Shown: positions 26,125-32,780 of the stretch, piece by piece
How positions within the stretch are numbered: the stretch's first letter is position 1
How the letters are laid out: each line of letters opens with the position of its first letter
IMG/VR virus record: IMGVR_UViG_3300042291_000207
Span: 1 to 63,484 of that record
DNA length: 63,484 bases
From: a virus
Reading direction: 5' to 3' (one strand)
Made by a program: the position numbers and the translations under genes
The notes under the pieces: model-generated
Seen by the model: only the letters and a program-made list of their open reading frames with translations
What the model was told of the DNA's origin: nothing
Databases searched by the model: none

Positions 26125-26343
26125 CTAAATAAACTCCACATCATCCCCCTTACCATTCATGGGATTGTCATACACCCTAATATCATCAGAATAGAAATGT
26201 TTAATAACCCCTCCAGGTAACCTAACCAGCCAGACCGTATTCACGTTTAGCCCATAGTCCATAATAAACATAGCCTCCCCTTCCCCATGTGCTTTACACC
26301 AAACAGGAATTGTTGGATTGAGCTGTAGCATCATGCCATACAT
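26125..26343 (-). CDS. Small conserved phage protein, unknown
   Basis: 72 aa. NPTIPVWCKAHGEGEAMFIM, then DYGLNVNTVWLVRLPGG and a C-terminal DIRVYDNP strand look like a compact beta protein conserved among phages of this type. A lone minus-strand gene at the strand switch with its own -7 element upstream; likely an early or regulatory product, but no function is visible. Confidence 0.6.
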   Translation of the reverse strand: MYGMMLQLNPTIPVWCKAHGEGEAMFIMDYGLNVNTVWLVRLPGGVIKHFYSDDIRVYDNPMNGKGDDVEFI

Positions 26344-26364
26344 ATATTACATTTTTATTTAATA

Positions 26365-26372
26365 CAAATATA
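26365..26372 (-). promoter_or_regulatory. -7 element for the 72-aa gene
   Basis: TATATTTG on the minus strand matches TAnnTTTG and sits 22 bases before the start codon. The -33 box is weak. Confidence 0.45.
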
Positions 26373-26476
26373 CGTCATTCTGGTGAGATAAAAAAATTTT
26401 TCTAAAGCTAGGGATGTCTTGTATATATGGGGGAAGAGGGTACTTCATATTGCAACCCCGTGTACAGATTGGCAGG

Positions 26477-26505
26477 TTGACACTATCCCCTGCTTAATTT
26501 ATAAT
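26477..26505 (+). promoter_or_regulatory. Perfect sigma70-type promoter TTGACA-N17-TATAAT
   Basis: TTGACA (26477-26482), exactly 17 bases, then TATAAT (26500-26505). This is the enterobacterial consensus, not the Bacteroidota TTTG/TAnnTTTG pattern. The first plus-strand gene starts 40 bases downstream. Confidence 0.65.
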
Positions 26506-26545
26506 CAAAAGTGCTTGCGACACATTAAACACTGCAACAAACACC

Positions 26546-26938
26546 GTGAGACAAACTCAAATCTTATCAGGCAAGTTCTCAACAGGAACAGATTCAAAAG
26601 GTAATTTCTCTGGCTACAATGCTGGTGGTGAAAGAATCTTCATCCACAAGTCACAGATGGAATCAGTAGGCTTTGTTACAGCTGATGATGTTAAGTTCCC
26701 ATTCTACGCATTGATTGCTAACAAGCCAATCCAAACTCGCGATGCTAATGGAGACATCACAGATGTGGTGGTTGACAGATTGCAAGCATTAAGCTTGTTC
26801 AAGACTTCTGCCGAGTTAACAGCTGCTGTTAATGCAGACTTCGCATTAAGCTTGGATGCTGCAAAAGCTCGCAAAGAGATGGCAACAGCTGCTGGTCTCA
26901 ATGAAGAGAGTGTTAACACACTTCTTCAAATGGCATAA
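26546..26938 (+). CDS. First gene of the plus-strand (early) region, conserved phage protein
   Basis: 130 aa from a GTG start; no in-frame ATG lies nearby upstream, and the A-rich leader (aacaaacacc) precedes the GTG. RQTQILSGKFSTG, AGGERIFIHKSQM and DDVKFPFYALIANKPIQTRD suggest a small beta-barrel, OB-like domain, followed by a helical Ala-rich tail. G/C content looks a little higher than in its neighbours. It has its own promoter and terminator, so it is a monocistronic, probably strongly expressed early gene. Nucleic-acid or host-factor binding is conceivable; not shown. Confidence 0.75.
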   Translation: MRQTQILSGKFSTGTDSKGNFSGYNAGGERIFIHKSQMESVGFVTADDVKFPFYALIANKPIQTRDANGDITDVVVDRLQALSLFKTSAELTAAVNADFALSLDAAKARKEMATAAGLNEESVNTLLQMA

Positions 26939-26952
26939 GCCATTCATAATGG

Positions 26953-26985
26953 ACAACAGACTCTCAACTAATGAGAGTTTGTTGT
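26953..26985 (+). terminator. Terminator of the 130-aa gene
   Basis: 14-bp stem ACAACAGACTCTCA/TGAGAGTTTGTTGT with a 5-base loop, then tctttat. From 26986 to 27174 I see no gene; only the inverted repeat ATATATTC/GAATATAT at about 27058-27076. Confidence 0.8.
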
Positions 26986-27174
26986 TCTTTATATATATGG
27001 GTGGGCATAGAATGCATTAGGGTGGGGAAAACAAAGACATAACACACTGATTTACAATATATTCTATGAATATATGTGAGAAGCTGTGTAACCACTCATG
27101 GATAAATAGCACATTTTTACAAACCGTTATATGTAAAACATAATACAATACATATAGCATTAAATACAAATAAC

Positions 27175-27339
27175 ATGAATAATAGCATTATTAGCAAGTA
27201 TTATCTATTAGAAGGTTCTACACTAGTTAAACATACTATTCACTCTAATGGTAATGTAGATTGTTGGTTTGATTCAGGTGATATCAGACAACATAGATGT
27301 TTATCATTAGAAGACTTTACTAATTATAAGAGCCTGTAA
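27175..27339 (+). CDS. Small protein, unknown
   Basis: 54 aa: YYLLEGSTLVKHTIHSNGNV, then CWFDSGDIRQHRC. Starts after an A-rich leader (aaataac) and its stop lies inside a terminator hairpin, which supports a real monocistronic gene. No domain recognised. Confidence 0.5.
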   Translation: MNNSIISKYYLLEGSTLVKHTIHSNGNVDCWFDSGDIRQHRCLSLEDFTNYKSL

Positions 27340-27347
27340 CAGGGCTC
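27330..27347 (+). terminator. Terminator hairpin GAGCC/GGCTC
   Basis: GAGCC-TGT/ACA-GGCTC stem with one bulge, then atttgttt; overlaps the stop of the 54-aa gene. Confidence 0.6.
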
Positions 27348-27736
27348 ATTTGTTTCTAGCGGTTGTTAGAAATCCCTTGTTGAACGGACTGTGGGTTAAC
27401 AGAACGTATTAATGTACCATTTCAGCTTCCCAAGGGCTGACAGATGTATATAGATCTATGTAACTCCATATATTAGATTTTGTTTACTATATACATCTGA
27501 GTACAGAGGGATTTTATTCTAGTTATCATTCACAACGGTAATATGCCAGCTTAGACTACTGGTTTCCTATACTAGATAGGTTCTTATTGCTCACGCTAGT
27601 GGCTTGCGTGTAATAAATTAAGACTGCTTTATGAAAGAAACATGTTGCATTATGACATACAACAGAATATACAAGCTTAGGCAACATATGGCTGTATATT
27701 CGCTTTTTACACACACATACACTAAAAAACAAACAT
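27348..27736 (+). other. Gene-free, hairpin-rich segment; noncoding RNA candidate
   Basis: About 390 bases without a supported ORF. Inverted repeats in order: CAGATGTATATAG (27441-27453)/CTATATACATCTG (27487-27499), 13 bp perfect; CCAG/CTGG (27546-27562); CCTAT/ATAGG (27566-27580); CACGC/GCGTG (27592-27610); GAATATACA (27665-27673)/TGTATATTC (27693-27701), followed at once by gctttttac like an intrinsic terminator. The segment ends 30 bases before the next gene. A structured RNA ending near 27,708 would explain this arrangement; no known RNA family or tRNA was recognised. Confidence 0.4.
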
Positions 27737-28279
27737 ATGTATTACATTATCAACAGAACAACTAACCAAACAACAACACATTTTGGAGATTGGCCTAATC
27801 TCAATGAACAATTAACCAATGGTGAAGACATCATTGTTGTTAGTCTTTATTCTAATACAATCAAAACTCCTTATATGGAGAATGATTGTTGGGAGTGGAA
27901 AGACTATGATGCTTCATTCTTATCTCCTGATGCATATTTTCCTTGGGATGATTATAATGATAAGATAAATCAGGAGTATGATGAACAGGATTATAATGAG
28001 CCTGAAATCAGCACAGAGTATGTTATTGCTTCTACAAGCCAGATGATGGAAGAAACAATGGTGTTTCCTTCTAACGCTGATGGACATATTACAGATTATA
28101 CTGATCTGAACTGTGTTGCATTAAGATATGGTCGTTATGATTGGGAAGATGCATTCTCAGCTGTTGCTGAATTAAACACTGATGAGTACAAATACATATA
28201 TGTACGCACTCTTGAAAGTGATAAGAACGTTCACAATCTATTCAGGAGAATTGATACATCAGATGCAGTTGTAATATAA
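27737..28279 (+). CDS. Acidic protein, unknown (early region)
   Basis: 180 aa, strongly acidic and aromatic (DYNDKINQEYDEQDYNEPEI in the middle). The first 50 residues (YYIINRTTNQTTTHFGDWPN, then INVVVSL-like strands) may be a small beta domain. It has its own start context and a terminator after the stop. Acidic early phage proteins often mimic DNA or bind host proteins; no specific evidence here. Confidence 0.65.
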   Translation: MYYIINRTTNQTTTHFGDWPNLNEQLTNGEDIIVVSLYSNTIKTPYMENDCWEWKDYDASFLSPDAYFPWDDYNDKINQEYDEQDYNEPEISTEYVIASTSQMMEETMVFPSNADGHITDYTDLNCVALRYGRYDWEDAFSAVAELNTDEYKYIYVRTLESDKNVHNLFRRIDTSDAVVI

Positions 28280-28284
28280 CAAAC

Positions 28285-28333
28285 ACATATCCTTTTGGAT
28301 TAGCCTTCTACGGACAAAAGGTAAAGGATATGT
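28285..28333 (+). terminator. Terminator after the 180-aa acidic gene
   Basis: ACATATCCTTT/AAAGGATATGT stem (11 bp), with the inner CCTTTTG/CAAAAGG as an alternative pairing, then TTTTTT. Confidence 0.75.
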
Positions 28334-28363
28334 TTTTTCATTCACATATTAAATAACAATTAT

Positions 28364-28591
28364 ATGAAGATAATTAAATCAATCCTACTTACAATCAAAA
28401 AAACATTAGTTATAATCTGGCTCATCTGGATAGTATTATTAGTAGGTGTTATGTTATTTCATTCAGGTCCAATTGATCTGAATATTACTAACACAATAGC
28501 TGCCACTTGGATATTCTATGGATTAACCTTTGGATTACCATTAATATTGGGGCTAGCTTCATCCTTAAATACTAAATCATCAAACACATGA
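28364..28591 (+). CDS. Small two-helix membrane protein
   Basis: 75 aa. Hydrophobic stretches at about 15-30 (VIIWLIWIVLLVGVML) and 45-65 (ATWIFYGLTFGLPLILGLAS) form two membrane helices with a basic N-terminus inside. Its stop overlaps the next start (ATGA), coupling it to a lipoprotein gene. Confidence 0.65.
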   Translation: MKIIKSILLTIKKTLVIIWLIWIVLLVGVMLFHSGPIDLNITNTIAATWIFYGLTFGLPLILGLASSLNTKSSNT

Positions 28592-28785
28592 GAAAGATTA
28601 CATTATTCCTTCTTATAACCACTATTGTTGGTTGTAAAATTAGTTCTCGTCCTTCTACTAATGGATATCAGATGACAGTTGATGCTGATTCTATTTACAT
28701 ATTTGATGGAGATAGATATGTTGGCTCATTAGCTTCTTCATCTGTTCCTGCATTAGATAGTCTTATTATAGAGGACAATAGATAA
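28588..28785 (+). CDS. Phage-encoded small lipoprotein
   Basis: 65 aa. A short basic N-terminus, hydrophobic core (LFLLITTIVGC) and lipobox IVGC predict signal peptidase II cleavage before Cys16. The mature part has about 50 residues with a strand-like DADSIYIFDGDRYVG. It is coupled to the membrane protein upstream. Surface lipoproteins of phages often block superinfection or receptors; that role is inference. Confidence 0.7.
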   Translation: MRKITLFLLITTIVGCKISSRPSTNGYQMTVDADSIYIFDGDRYVGSLASSSVPALDSLIIEDNR

Positions 28786-28818
28786 CACATTATTAATCAA
28801 ACACTTAAACACAATCAA

Positions 28819-29133
28819 ATGAAAATTTTATTCGCATCATTATCTGTAATCACCTCAACATCAGGTGGTTATCTATTACTTACAGCACCAACACAATCAC
28901 ATGTAATGTTAGGTGTTATTTTTATCCTTACAGCTATTATATGTCTGTTGTTCCTTATTATTAAGGAGCTTAGACAAGAATTAGATTTCTGGAAAGGAAT
29001 TAAAACATTTATATTTGTAGCTGTAATGCTATCATTAGGCTCTTGTGCTTCTAGTAAGCATTCATGTCCTACAAATGATAAGAACTATTTCTTCAAACAA
29101 CAATCAGTTAAAGCATTTTATCACAGACAATAA
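28819..29133 (+). CDS. Membrane protein with embedded lipoprotein-like C-terminus
   Basis: 104 aa. Two membrane helices (about 3-22 and 29-48), a charged helix (KELRQELDFWKG), then a third hydrophobic stretch (TFIFVAVMLSLGSC) that is a textbook lipoprotein signal with lipobox LGSC at 73-76 and a short Cys-containing tail (SSKHSCP). The layout suggests fusion of a membrane gene and a lipoprotein gene, or internal initiation, for example at Met70 or a non-ATG start near residue 61. Part of the membrane trio at 28.4-29.1 kb. Confidence 0.6.
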   Translation: MKILFASLSVITSTSGGYLLLTAPTQSHVMLGVIFILTAIICLLFLIIKELRQELDFWKGIKTFIFVAVMLSLGSCASSKHSCPTNDKNYFFKQQSVKAFYHRQ

Positions 29134-29144
29134 TACACATATAC

Positions 29145-29285
29145 ATGAAAACAGTACAATTAACACCAAGAGAATGGGATACATTCAAAAAGATTGCTAC
29201 ATTTAACTATGTCATTGAGCTTATTAAGAAACAAACAGTCTTTATTAGAGCTGATATAAAACAATTAGAAAGTCTAGGCTATTAA
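29145..29285 (+). CDS. Small helical protein, unknown
   Basis: 46 aa: VQLTPREWDTFKKIATFNYV, then a second helix with LIKKQT. Too short for a full domain; the stop lies inside a perfect hairpin, as for other genes here, which supports it being real. Confidence 0.55.
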   Translation: MKTVQLTPREWDTFKKIATFNYVIELIKKQTVFIRADIKQLESLGY

Positions 29286-29297
29286 ACCTAGACTTTC
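29268..29297 (+). terminator. Perfect 11-bp hairpin over the stop of the 46-aa gene
   Basis: GAAAGTCTAGG (29268-29278) pairs with CCTAGACTTTC (29287-29297), then tttc. Confidence 0.7.
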
Positions 29298-29319
29298 TTT
29301 CATATTAAACTATTATATT

Positions 29320-29862
29320 ATGTTTATAGATTGCAAGCTCGTACTTAAATCATATGTACCTGAGAAATTAGAGAAGGGCATGTGGTTCGTAAGAGTTAAA
29401 ACAGAAGTTATATACGGAGAGAAACAAGAATATCTCTCCGTACATGAACTAGCATTAGTTCCAAGGGATATAGATACATATCTCACATACAATGGCTATC
29501 CTGTTAAGCCATATCTTGTATATCCAATGATTAATCCTGATGATACAGAGGTGATTGCAGCCTATCCAGAAGAAATAGGTTGGTGGGATGAAGGTGATCA
29601 CGTGGATGAATTAAGGGATATAACAGTGAAAGATATCAACAATATATTGGAGTGGGACAATTCAATGGTACAAATAGAGGTGTTTGATGATGAGGAAGAT
29701 GAAGATGGTACACCAATTCCAATATTATACAATGATAAGGTGACTCTCAGAGATGTACATACAATAGATCACGATGATGATGAAGATTGGGATGATGATG
29801 AGGATTATCTAGATGATGGAGATGATGATGTATGGGATGCTGAGGATCACAACACAGAATAA
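29320..29862 (+). CDS. Protein with extremely acidic C-terminus, unknown
   Basis: 180 aa. Residues 1-110 look like a mixed beta domain (KLVLKSYVPEKLEKGMWFVR; VYPMINPDDTEVIAAYPEE). Residues 120-180 are dominated by Asp and Glu (DDDEDWDDDEDYLDDGDDDV). Such tails mimic nucleic acid or bind basic proteins. Stands in the run of small early genes. Function not recognised. Confidence 0.65.
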   Translation: MFIDCKLVLKSYVPEKLEKGMWFVRVKTEVIYGEKQEYLSVHELALVPRDIDTYLTYNGYPVKPYLVYPMINPDDTEVIAAYPEEIGWWDEGDHVDELRDITVKDINNILEWDNSMVQIEVFDDEEDEDGTPIPILYNDKVTLRDVHTIDHDDDEDWDDDEDYLDDGDDDVWDAEDHNTE

Positions 29863-29887
29863 CATTTATTAACCAACACACACAAAC

Positions 29888-30073
29888 ATGCAAGAATTAC
29901 TAAACTTATTATCACAGGTGGTTAAAAACCAAGAACAGCCACCTAAGATTAAAATCAAATTTAACGTTGAGAAAGAAAGGGAAATGACATTTAATGACCC
30001 TGAATTTATTAAATGGTGTAATGACCACAATGTTGGAATGCTTTGGGATCGCTCTGCGGTCCATCTTGGTTAG
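29888..30073 (+). CDS. Small protein, unknown
   Basis: 61 aa with a helical N-terminus (QELLNLLSQVVKNQEQ), a basic strand and NDPEFIKWCNDHNVGMLWDR. Ends with TAG and is followed by a clear terminator. No domain recognised. Confidence 0.55.
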   Translation: MQELLNLLSQVVKNQEQPPKIKIKFNVEKEREMTFNDPEFIKWCNDHNVGMLWDRSAVHLG

Positions 30074-30087
30074 TGTTATGTGGTGGT

Positions 30088-30121
30088 AAAAAGGCTCTCA
30101 ATTAAGTTTGAGGGCCTTTTT
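30088..30121 (+). terminator. Terminator after the 61-aa gene
   Basis: 13-bp stem AAAAAGGCTCTCA/TGAGGGCCTTTTT, loop of 8, then tttatt. Confidence 0.85.
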
Positions 30122-30162
30122 TATTTATTGTCACTTATTTACTTATTATAAAAAACAAACAA

Positions 30163-30462
30163 ATGAAAAATCGTAAGAATTACACACAGACAGAACTTCA
30201 ATTAATTGAAACAGCTTCTCAATCAAGAGGTACAGCTAAAAGAATAGCTAGAAGAGTAGCTAAGGAGTTAAAACGCTCAGAAACTGGTGTTTACATCCAG
30301 GTGAGAAAGTTCCGTAAAATGTACAAACCTGTTGCTACAACAACAGCTCCAATTGTTGCACAGCCAGCAAAACCAGCTGTTAAGACAACAAAAGATTTTG
30401 TATTAAACTTCACACCAAAGAAGACAGAGGTGTTCCAAGATCACGTTAGACTTTATTTCTAG
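30163..30462 (+). CDS. Small basic helix-turn-helix (Myb/SANT-like) DNA-binding protein candidate
   Basis: 99 aa. Residues 6-54 (YTQTELQLIETASQSRGTAK, then VAKELKRSETGVYIQVRKFR) look like a three-helix Myb/SANT or related DNA-binding unit. A Pro/Ala/Thr linker and a short strand follow. A small transcription factor of the early region is likely. It has its own leader after a terminator. Confidence 0.6.
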   Translation: MKNRKNYTQTELQLIETASQSRGTAKRIARRVAKELKRSETGVYIQVRKFRKMYKPVATTTAPIVAQPAKPAVKTTKDFVLNFTPKKTEVFQDHVRLYF

Positions 30463-30480
30463 TCATCAAAAACCATACAT

Positions 30481-30684
30481 ATGCCAAACGCTACATTAGT
30501 CTATTCATCAAGACTACATCCAAGAAATCACATTACAGTGTATTATGCCAATAGTACAAACTGGAATGCTACAAAGCTTATTGATGCTATTATAGCTGCA
30601 TCAAAACAACGTAGAGTTGTTCCCAAAGATAATACATTTGTATTTATGGGTAAGGTTGTACGCAAAAAAAATGTTGGGCAGTAA
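30481..30684 (+). CDS. Small basic protein, unknown
   Basis: 67 aa. NATLVYSSRLHPRNHITVYY, then a helix (ATKLIDAIIAASKQRRV) and a strand with VFMGKVVRKK. May be a small RNA- or DNA-binding fold; not recognised. Confidence 0.55.
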   Translation: MPNATLVYSSRLHPRNHITVYYANSTNWNATKLIDAIIAASKQRRVVPKDNTFVFMGKVVRKKNVGQ

Positions 30685-30695
30685 GTAAAACAATG

Positions 30696-30726
30696 AGCCC
30701 TGTGTACTATCTTTGTACATGGGGCT
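30696..30726 (+). terminator. Terminator hairpin with a -7 promoter motif in the loop
   Basis: AGCCCTGTGTAC pairs with GTACATGGGGCT (wobble pairs allowed), loop tatcttt, then TATTTTT. The loop and closing base read TATCTTTG (30708-30715), a match to TAnnTTTG; the -33 box is not evident. Confidence 0.75.
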
Positions 30727-30751
30727 TATTTTTAACATTAAATAGACTAAT

Positions 30752-31063
30752 ATGAGCGTAGAATGCGTATGTATCAATGATGGTGGTAGACCAAAAGAAA
30801 TACCAGCAAACAAATGGGTTAAGAAGGGTAACACATACACAGTGATATTTACTGTCACTGTATTACCACAGAAGGAATTAGGTGTACAGCTAGCTGAAAT
30901 AGAGCTAACAGACAGAGAATTACCATATGAATACTTCTTAGCCAATAGATTTGCATTTACAGAGGAAGCATTAAAGAAACTAATTGAATTAATTAAAGAC
31001 TGTTCTGATATAACGTTCTCAATGGATGAGTTATTGAAACAAACAGAATTAGTTGAAGCATAA
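30752..31063 (+). CDS. Conserved small phage protein, beta-barrel-like
   Basis: 103 aa. VECVCINDGGRPKEIPANKW, VKKGNTYTVIFTVTVLPQK and a C-terminal helix pair. The first 60 residues look like an SH3- or OB-type small barrel. I recall similar proteins in Bacteroidota phages, without a known role. Starts a run of tightly spaced small genes. Confidence 0.65.
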   Translation: MSVECVCINDGGRPKEIPANKWVKKGNTYTVIFTVTVLPQKELGVQLAEIELTDRELPYEYFLANRFAFTEEALKKLIELIKDCSDITFSMDELLKQTELVEA

Positions 31064-31072
31064 ACATATTAT

Positions 31073-31276
31073 ATGCAAACAGCAATGCAAGAATTTATTG
31101 AGTATTTAGAAAAGGCTTATTACATTAACGAGTTGACAAATTTTGACGAAGATAAAATTCAATTTCTAGAAAAAGAAAAAGAGCAGATAATAGATGCTTA
31201 CTATGGTAATATAGATGGAGTATATGGATATAGAGAAGCAGGAGAAGAATACTACAACCAAACCTATAATCTATGA
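31073..31276 (+). CDS. Small acidic helical protein, unknown
   Basis: 67 aa: AMQEFIEYLEKAYYINELTN, IQFLEKEKEQIIDAYYGNID and a Tyr-rich end. Stop overlaps the next start (ATGA). Matches a recurring small phage protein type; no function known to me. Confidence 0.6.
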   Translation: MQTAMQEFIEYLEKAYYINELTNFDEDKIQFLEKEKEQIIDAYYGNIDGVYGYREAGEEYYNQTYNL

Positions 31277-31509
31277 GAAATATAATCATAGCCTTATCAG
31301 GAGTTATAAGTGTATTAGTTATTCTTATGGCTTTATTAATGAAGCAAAAGAATAATATAGAGCTTGAAATGTCTGCAATACAATCAAAATCAGATAGTTT
31401 ATATGATGAGATTGTCCCATTAAAGTACCAAAATATGAGATATGAGTACATTTATGACCAGTTAAGCACAAATCCAGAGGTAATAAAAGCATTTAATGAA
31501 ACCGAATAA
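31273..31509 (+). CDS. Small single-pass membrane protein with coiled-coil tail
   Basis: 78 aa. N-terminal helix (IIIALSGVISVLVILMALLM) followed by a charged coiled coil (KNNIELEMSAIQSKSDSLYD). The topology resembles small spanin-like or envelope-anchored proteins, but without a lytic gene nearby the role is open. Confidence 0.6.
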   Translation: MRNIIIALSGVISVLVILMALLMKQKNNIELEMSAIQSKSDSLYDEIVPLKYQNMRYEYIYDQLSTNPEVIKAFNETE

Positions 31510-31518
31510 ACAAATAAC

Positions 31519-31704
31519 ATGGAAGCTAAAATACTAATAAACATTACAGACAACAAGGTGACACTTGATGTTGAAGGAGAAAACACAGCATTAATAGCAG
31601 GCTTAGCTTCTGTATTACTATCAGAAGAGGGTAATGAATTTAGAGAATTACTTATATCAGCATTTGAATTAGCAGACAGTGAAGTTGAAAAACTAAAAAA
31701 ATAA
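31519..31704 (+). CDS. Small acidic protein, unknown
   Basis: 61 aa: AKILINITDNKVTLDVEGEN, then ALIAGLASVLLSEEGNEFRE. A strand pair followed by helices. No domain recognised. Confidence 0.5.
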   Translation: MEAKILINITDNKVTLDVEGENTALIAGLASVLLSEEGNEFRELLISAFELADSEVEKLKK

Positions 31705-31709
31705 TAGCC

Positions 31710-31898
31710 ATGGATCCACTATATGACTATCTATTCCATTATAACCATTACCAAGGTTTATGGCATGCAATACCAAGAGCAAAATATTTAGACTATTGGA
31801 CTAATGAGAATGTAGAAGGTGTATTAAAATCAAAAGAAATACATGTTCTAATTGATTTGATTAGTCGTGGTCAAGAGTTTATTGACACTATTAACTAA
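31710..31898 (+). CDS. Small protein, unknown
   Basis: 62 aa, aromatic-rich (DYLFHYNHYQGLWHAIPRAK), with a helical C-terminus. Only 5 bases after the previous stop; part of the polycistronic run. Confidence 0.5.
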   Translation: MDPLYDYLFHYNHYQGLWHAIPRAKYLDYWTNENVEGVLKSKEIHVLIDLISRGQEFIDTIN

Positions 31899-31944
31899 TT
31901 TAGTTATGACAGTTATAGGTAAAATAATAAAACAACGATCCATA

Positions 31945-32112
31945 ATGAATCAGAATGATTTTGATACATGGATATTAGAGAATTTAGACAATCTATTTGA
32001 CGAAGAGAAACAAATGTTAACAGATGCTATGATGTACGCTTTTGATGAAGATGGACATACAGGCACATGGAAACATGATGTAATTAATAAATATTACAAT
32101 AAAATTAAATAA
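31945..32112 (+). CDS. Small acidic protein, unknown
   Basis: 55 aa from the ATG at 31945 (QNDFDTWILENLDNLFDEEK). A longer start at 31906 is possible. The 31945 start has the A-rich leader typical here, so I prefer it. No domain. Confidence 0.45.
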   Translation: MNQNDFDTWILENLDNLFDEEKQMLTDAMMYAFDEDGHTGTWKHDVINKYYNKIK

Positions 32113-32113
32113 G

Positions 32114-32323
32114 ATGCCTCCAAAAAAAGTTAAAGACAAAGAAAAAAAGTACATAGCGTTGTATGAGAATACAGACGTATGGATAATAGGTACAAAACAA
32201 GACATTATTGATGACTTTAATAAGGAACCTGATGCATATTTATCTGCTGATGGTATGCTTGAAATTTATGAATTAGGTGAACCTATAAAGTTTGGATTTG
32301 TTAAACCAGAAATACTATTTTAA
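32114..32323 (+). CDS. Small protein, unknown
   Basis: 69 aa. Basic start (PPKKVKDKEKKYIALYENTD) and a compact alpha/beta body (VWIIGTKQDIIDDFNKEPDA). Follows the preceding stop by 1 base. Confidence 0.5.
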   Translation: MPPKKVKDKEKKYIALYENTDVWIIGTKQDIIDDFNKEPDAYLSADGMLEIYELGEPIKFGFVKPEILF

Positions 32324-32324
32324 C

Positions 32325-32411
32325 ATGACAGGAGTAATAATAATTTGAATTGTTGCTATTGTAGCAATATTAGGTGTTATAGATGTATTAAGACAAACTA
32401 AAAACAAATAA
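32325..32411 (+). pseudogene. Membrane microprotein frame interrupted by TGA
   Basis: The frame reads MTGVIII, a TGA at 32346-32348, then IVAIVAILGVIDVLRQTKNK and TAA. Ignoring the TGA gives a 28-residue single-helix membrane microprotein in exactly the gap between neighbours. A Trp codon (TGG) changed to TGA is the simplest explanation. Because TGA ends other genes here, recoding seems unlikely. Confidence 0.4.
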
Positions 32412-32412
32412 C

Positions 32413-32649
32413 ATGGAAGAACAATTACAAAAACAAGAAGTTGGTATACCAGTAGAATATGAACCAAGTAAAAAAGAATTATTAAAACAGAATTCAATTA
32501 GGATAGTCTTTTGTTCAAGAGGCTGTTTAATTGATATTGGGTGCAAATCAATTCCTTTTGAAACAATAGAAGCAGCAATGGAGGCATTAAATAAATACAT
32601 TAATGACCCTTGGAATGAACAAAAGAAGTGGGAAAAAATCTTAAATTAA
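32413..32649 (+). CDS. Small protein, unknown
   Basis: 78 aa. EVGIPVEYEPSKKELLKQNS, then a short strand with CSRGCLIDIGCKSIPF and a helical end. Two bases after the interrupted microprotein frame. No domain recognised. Confidence 0.5.
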   Translation: MEEQLQKQEVGIPVEYEPSKKELLKQNSIRIVFCSRGCLIDIGCKSIPFETIEAAMEALNKYINDPWNEQKKWEKILN

Positions 32650-32660
32650 AGACAAATAAC

Positions 32661-32780
32661 ATGGAGTCAGTTTTAGTAGGAGCTCTAATATCTGTTATAG
32701 TGGCAACACCTATATCTATATTATGGGTGCACTTAATTACCAAACAAAAAGAGTACGAAGATGAACATACTGATTTATGA
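32661..32780 (+). CDS. Single-helix membrane microprotein overlapping the polymerase start
   Basis: 39 aa: SVLVGALISVIVATPISILW is one membrane helix, followed by a charged tail (TKQKEYEDEH). The last 20 bases overlap the start of the polymerase gene in another frame, so it may tune polymerase translation. Confidence 0.5.
   Translation: MESVLVGALISVIVATPISILWVHLITKQKEYEDEHTDL

Noticed and set aside
27348-27736. tRNA genes in the structured segment
   Set aside because: No cloverleaf, no T-loop GGTTCRA pattern and no CCA-type end.
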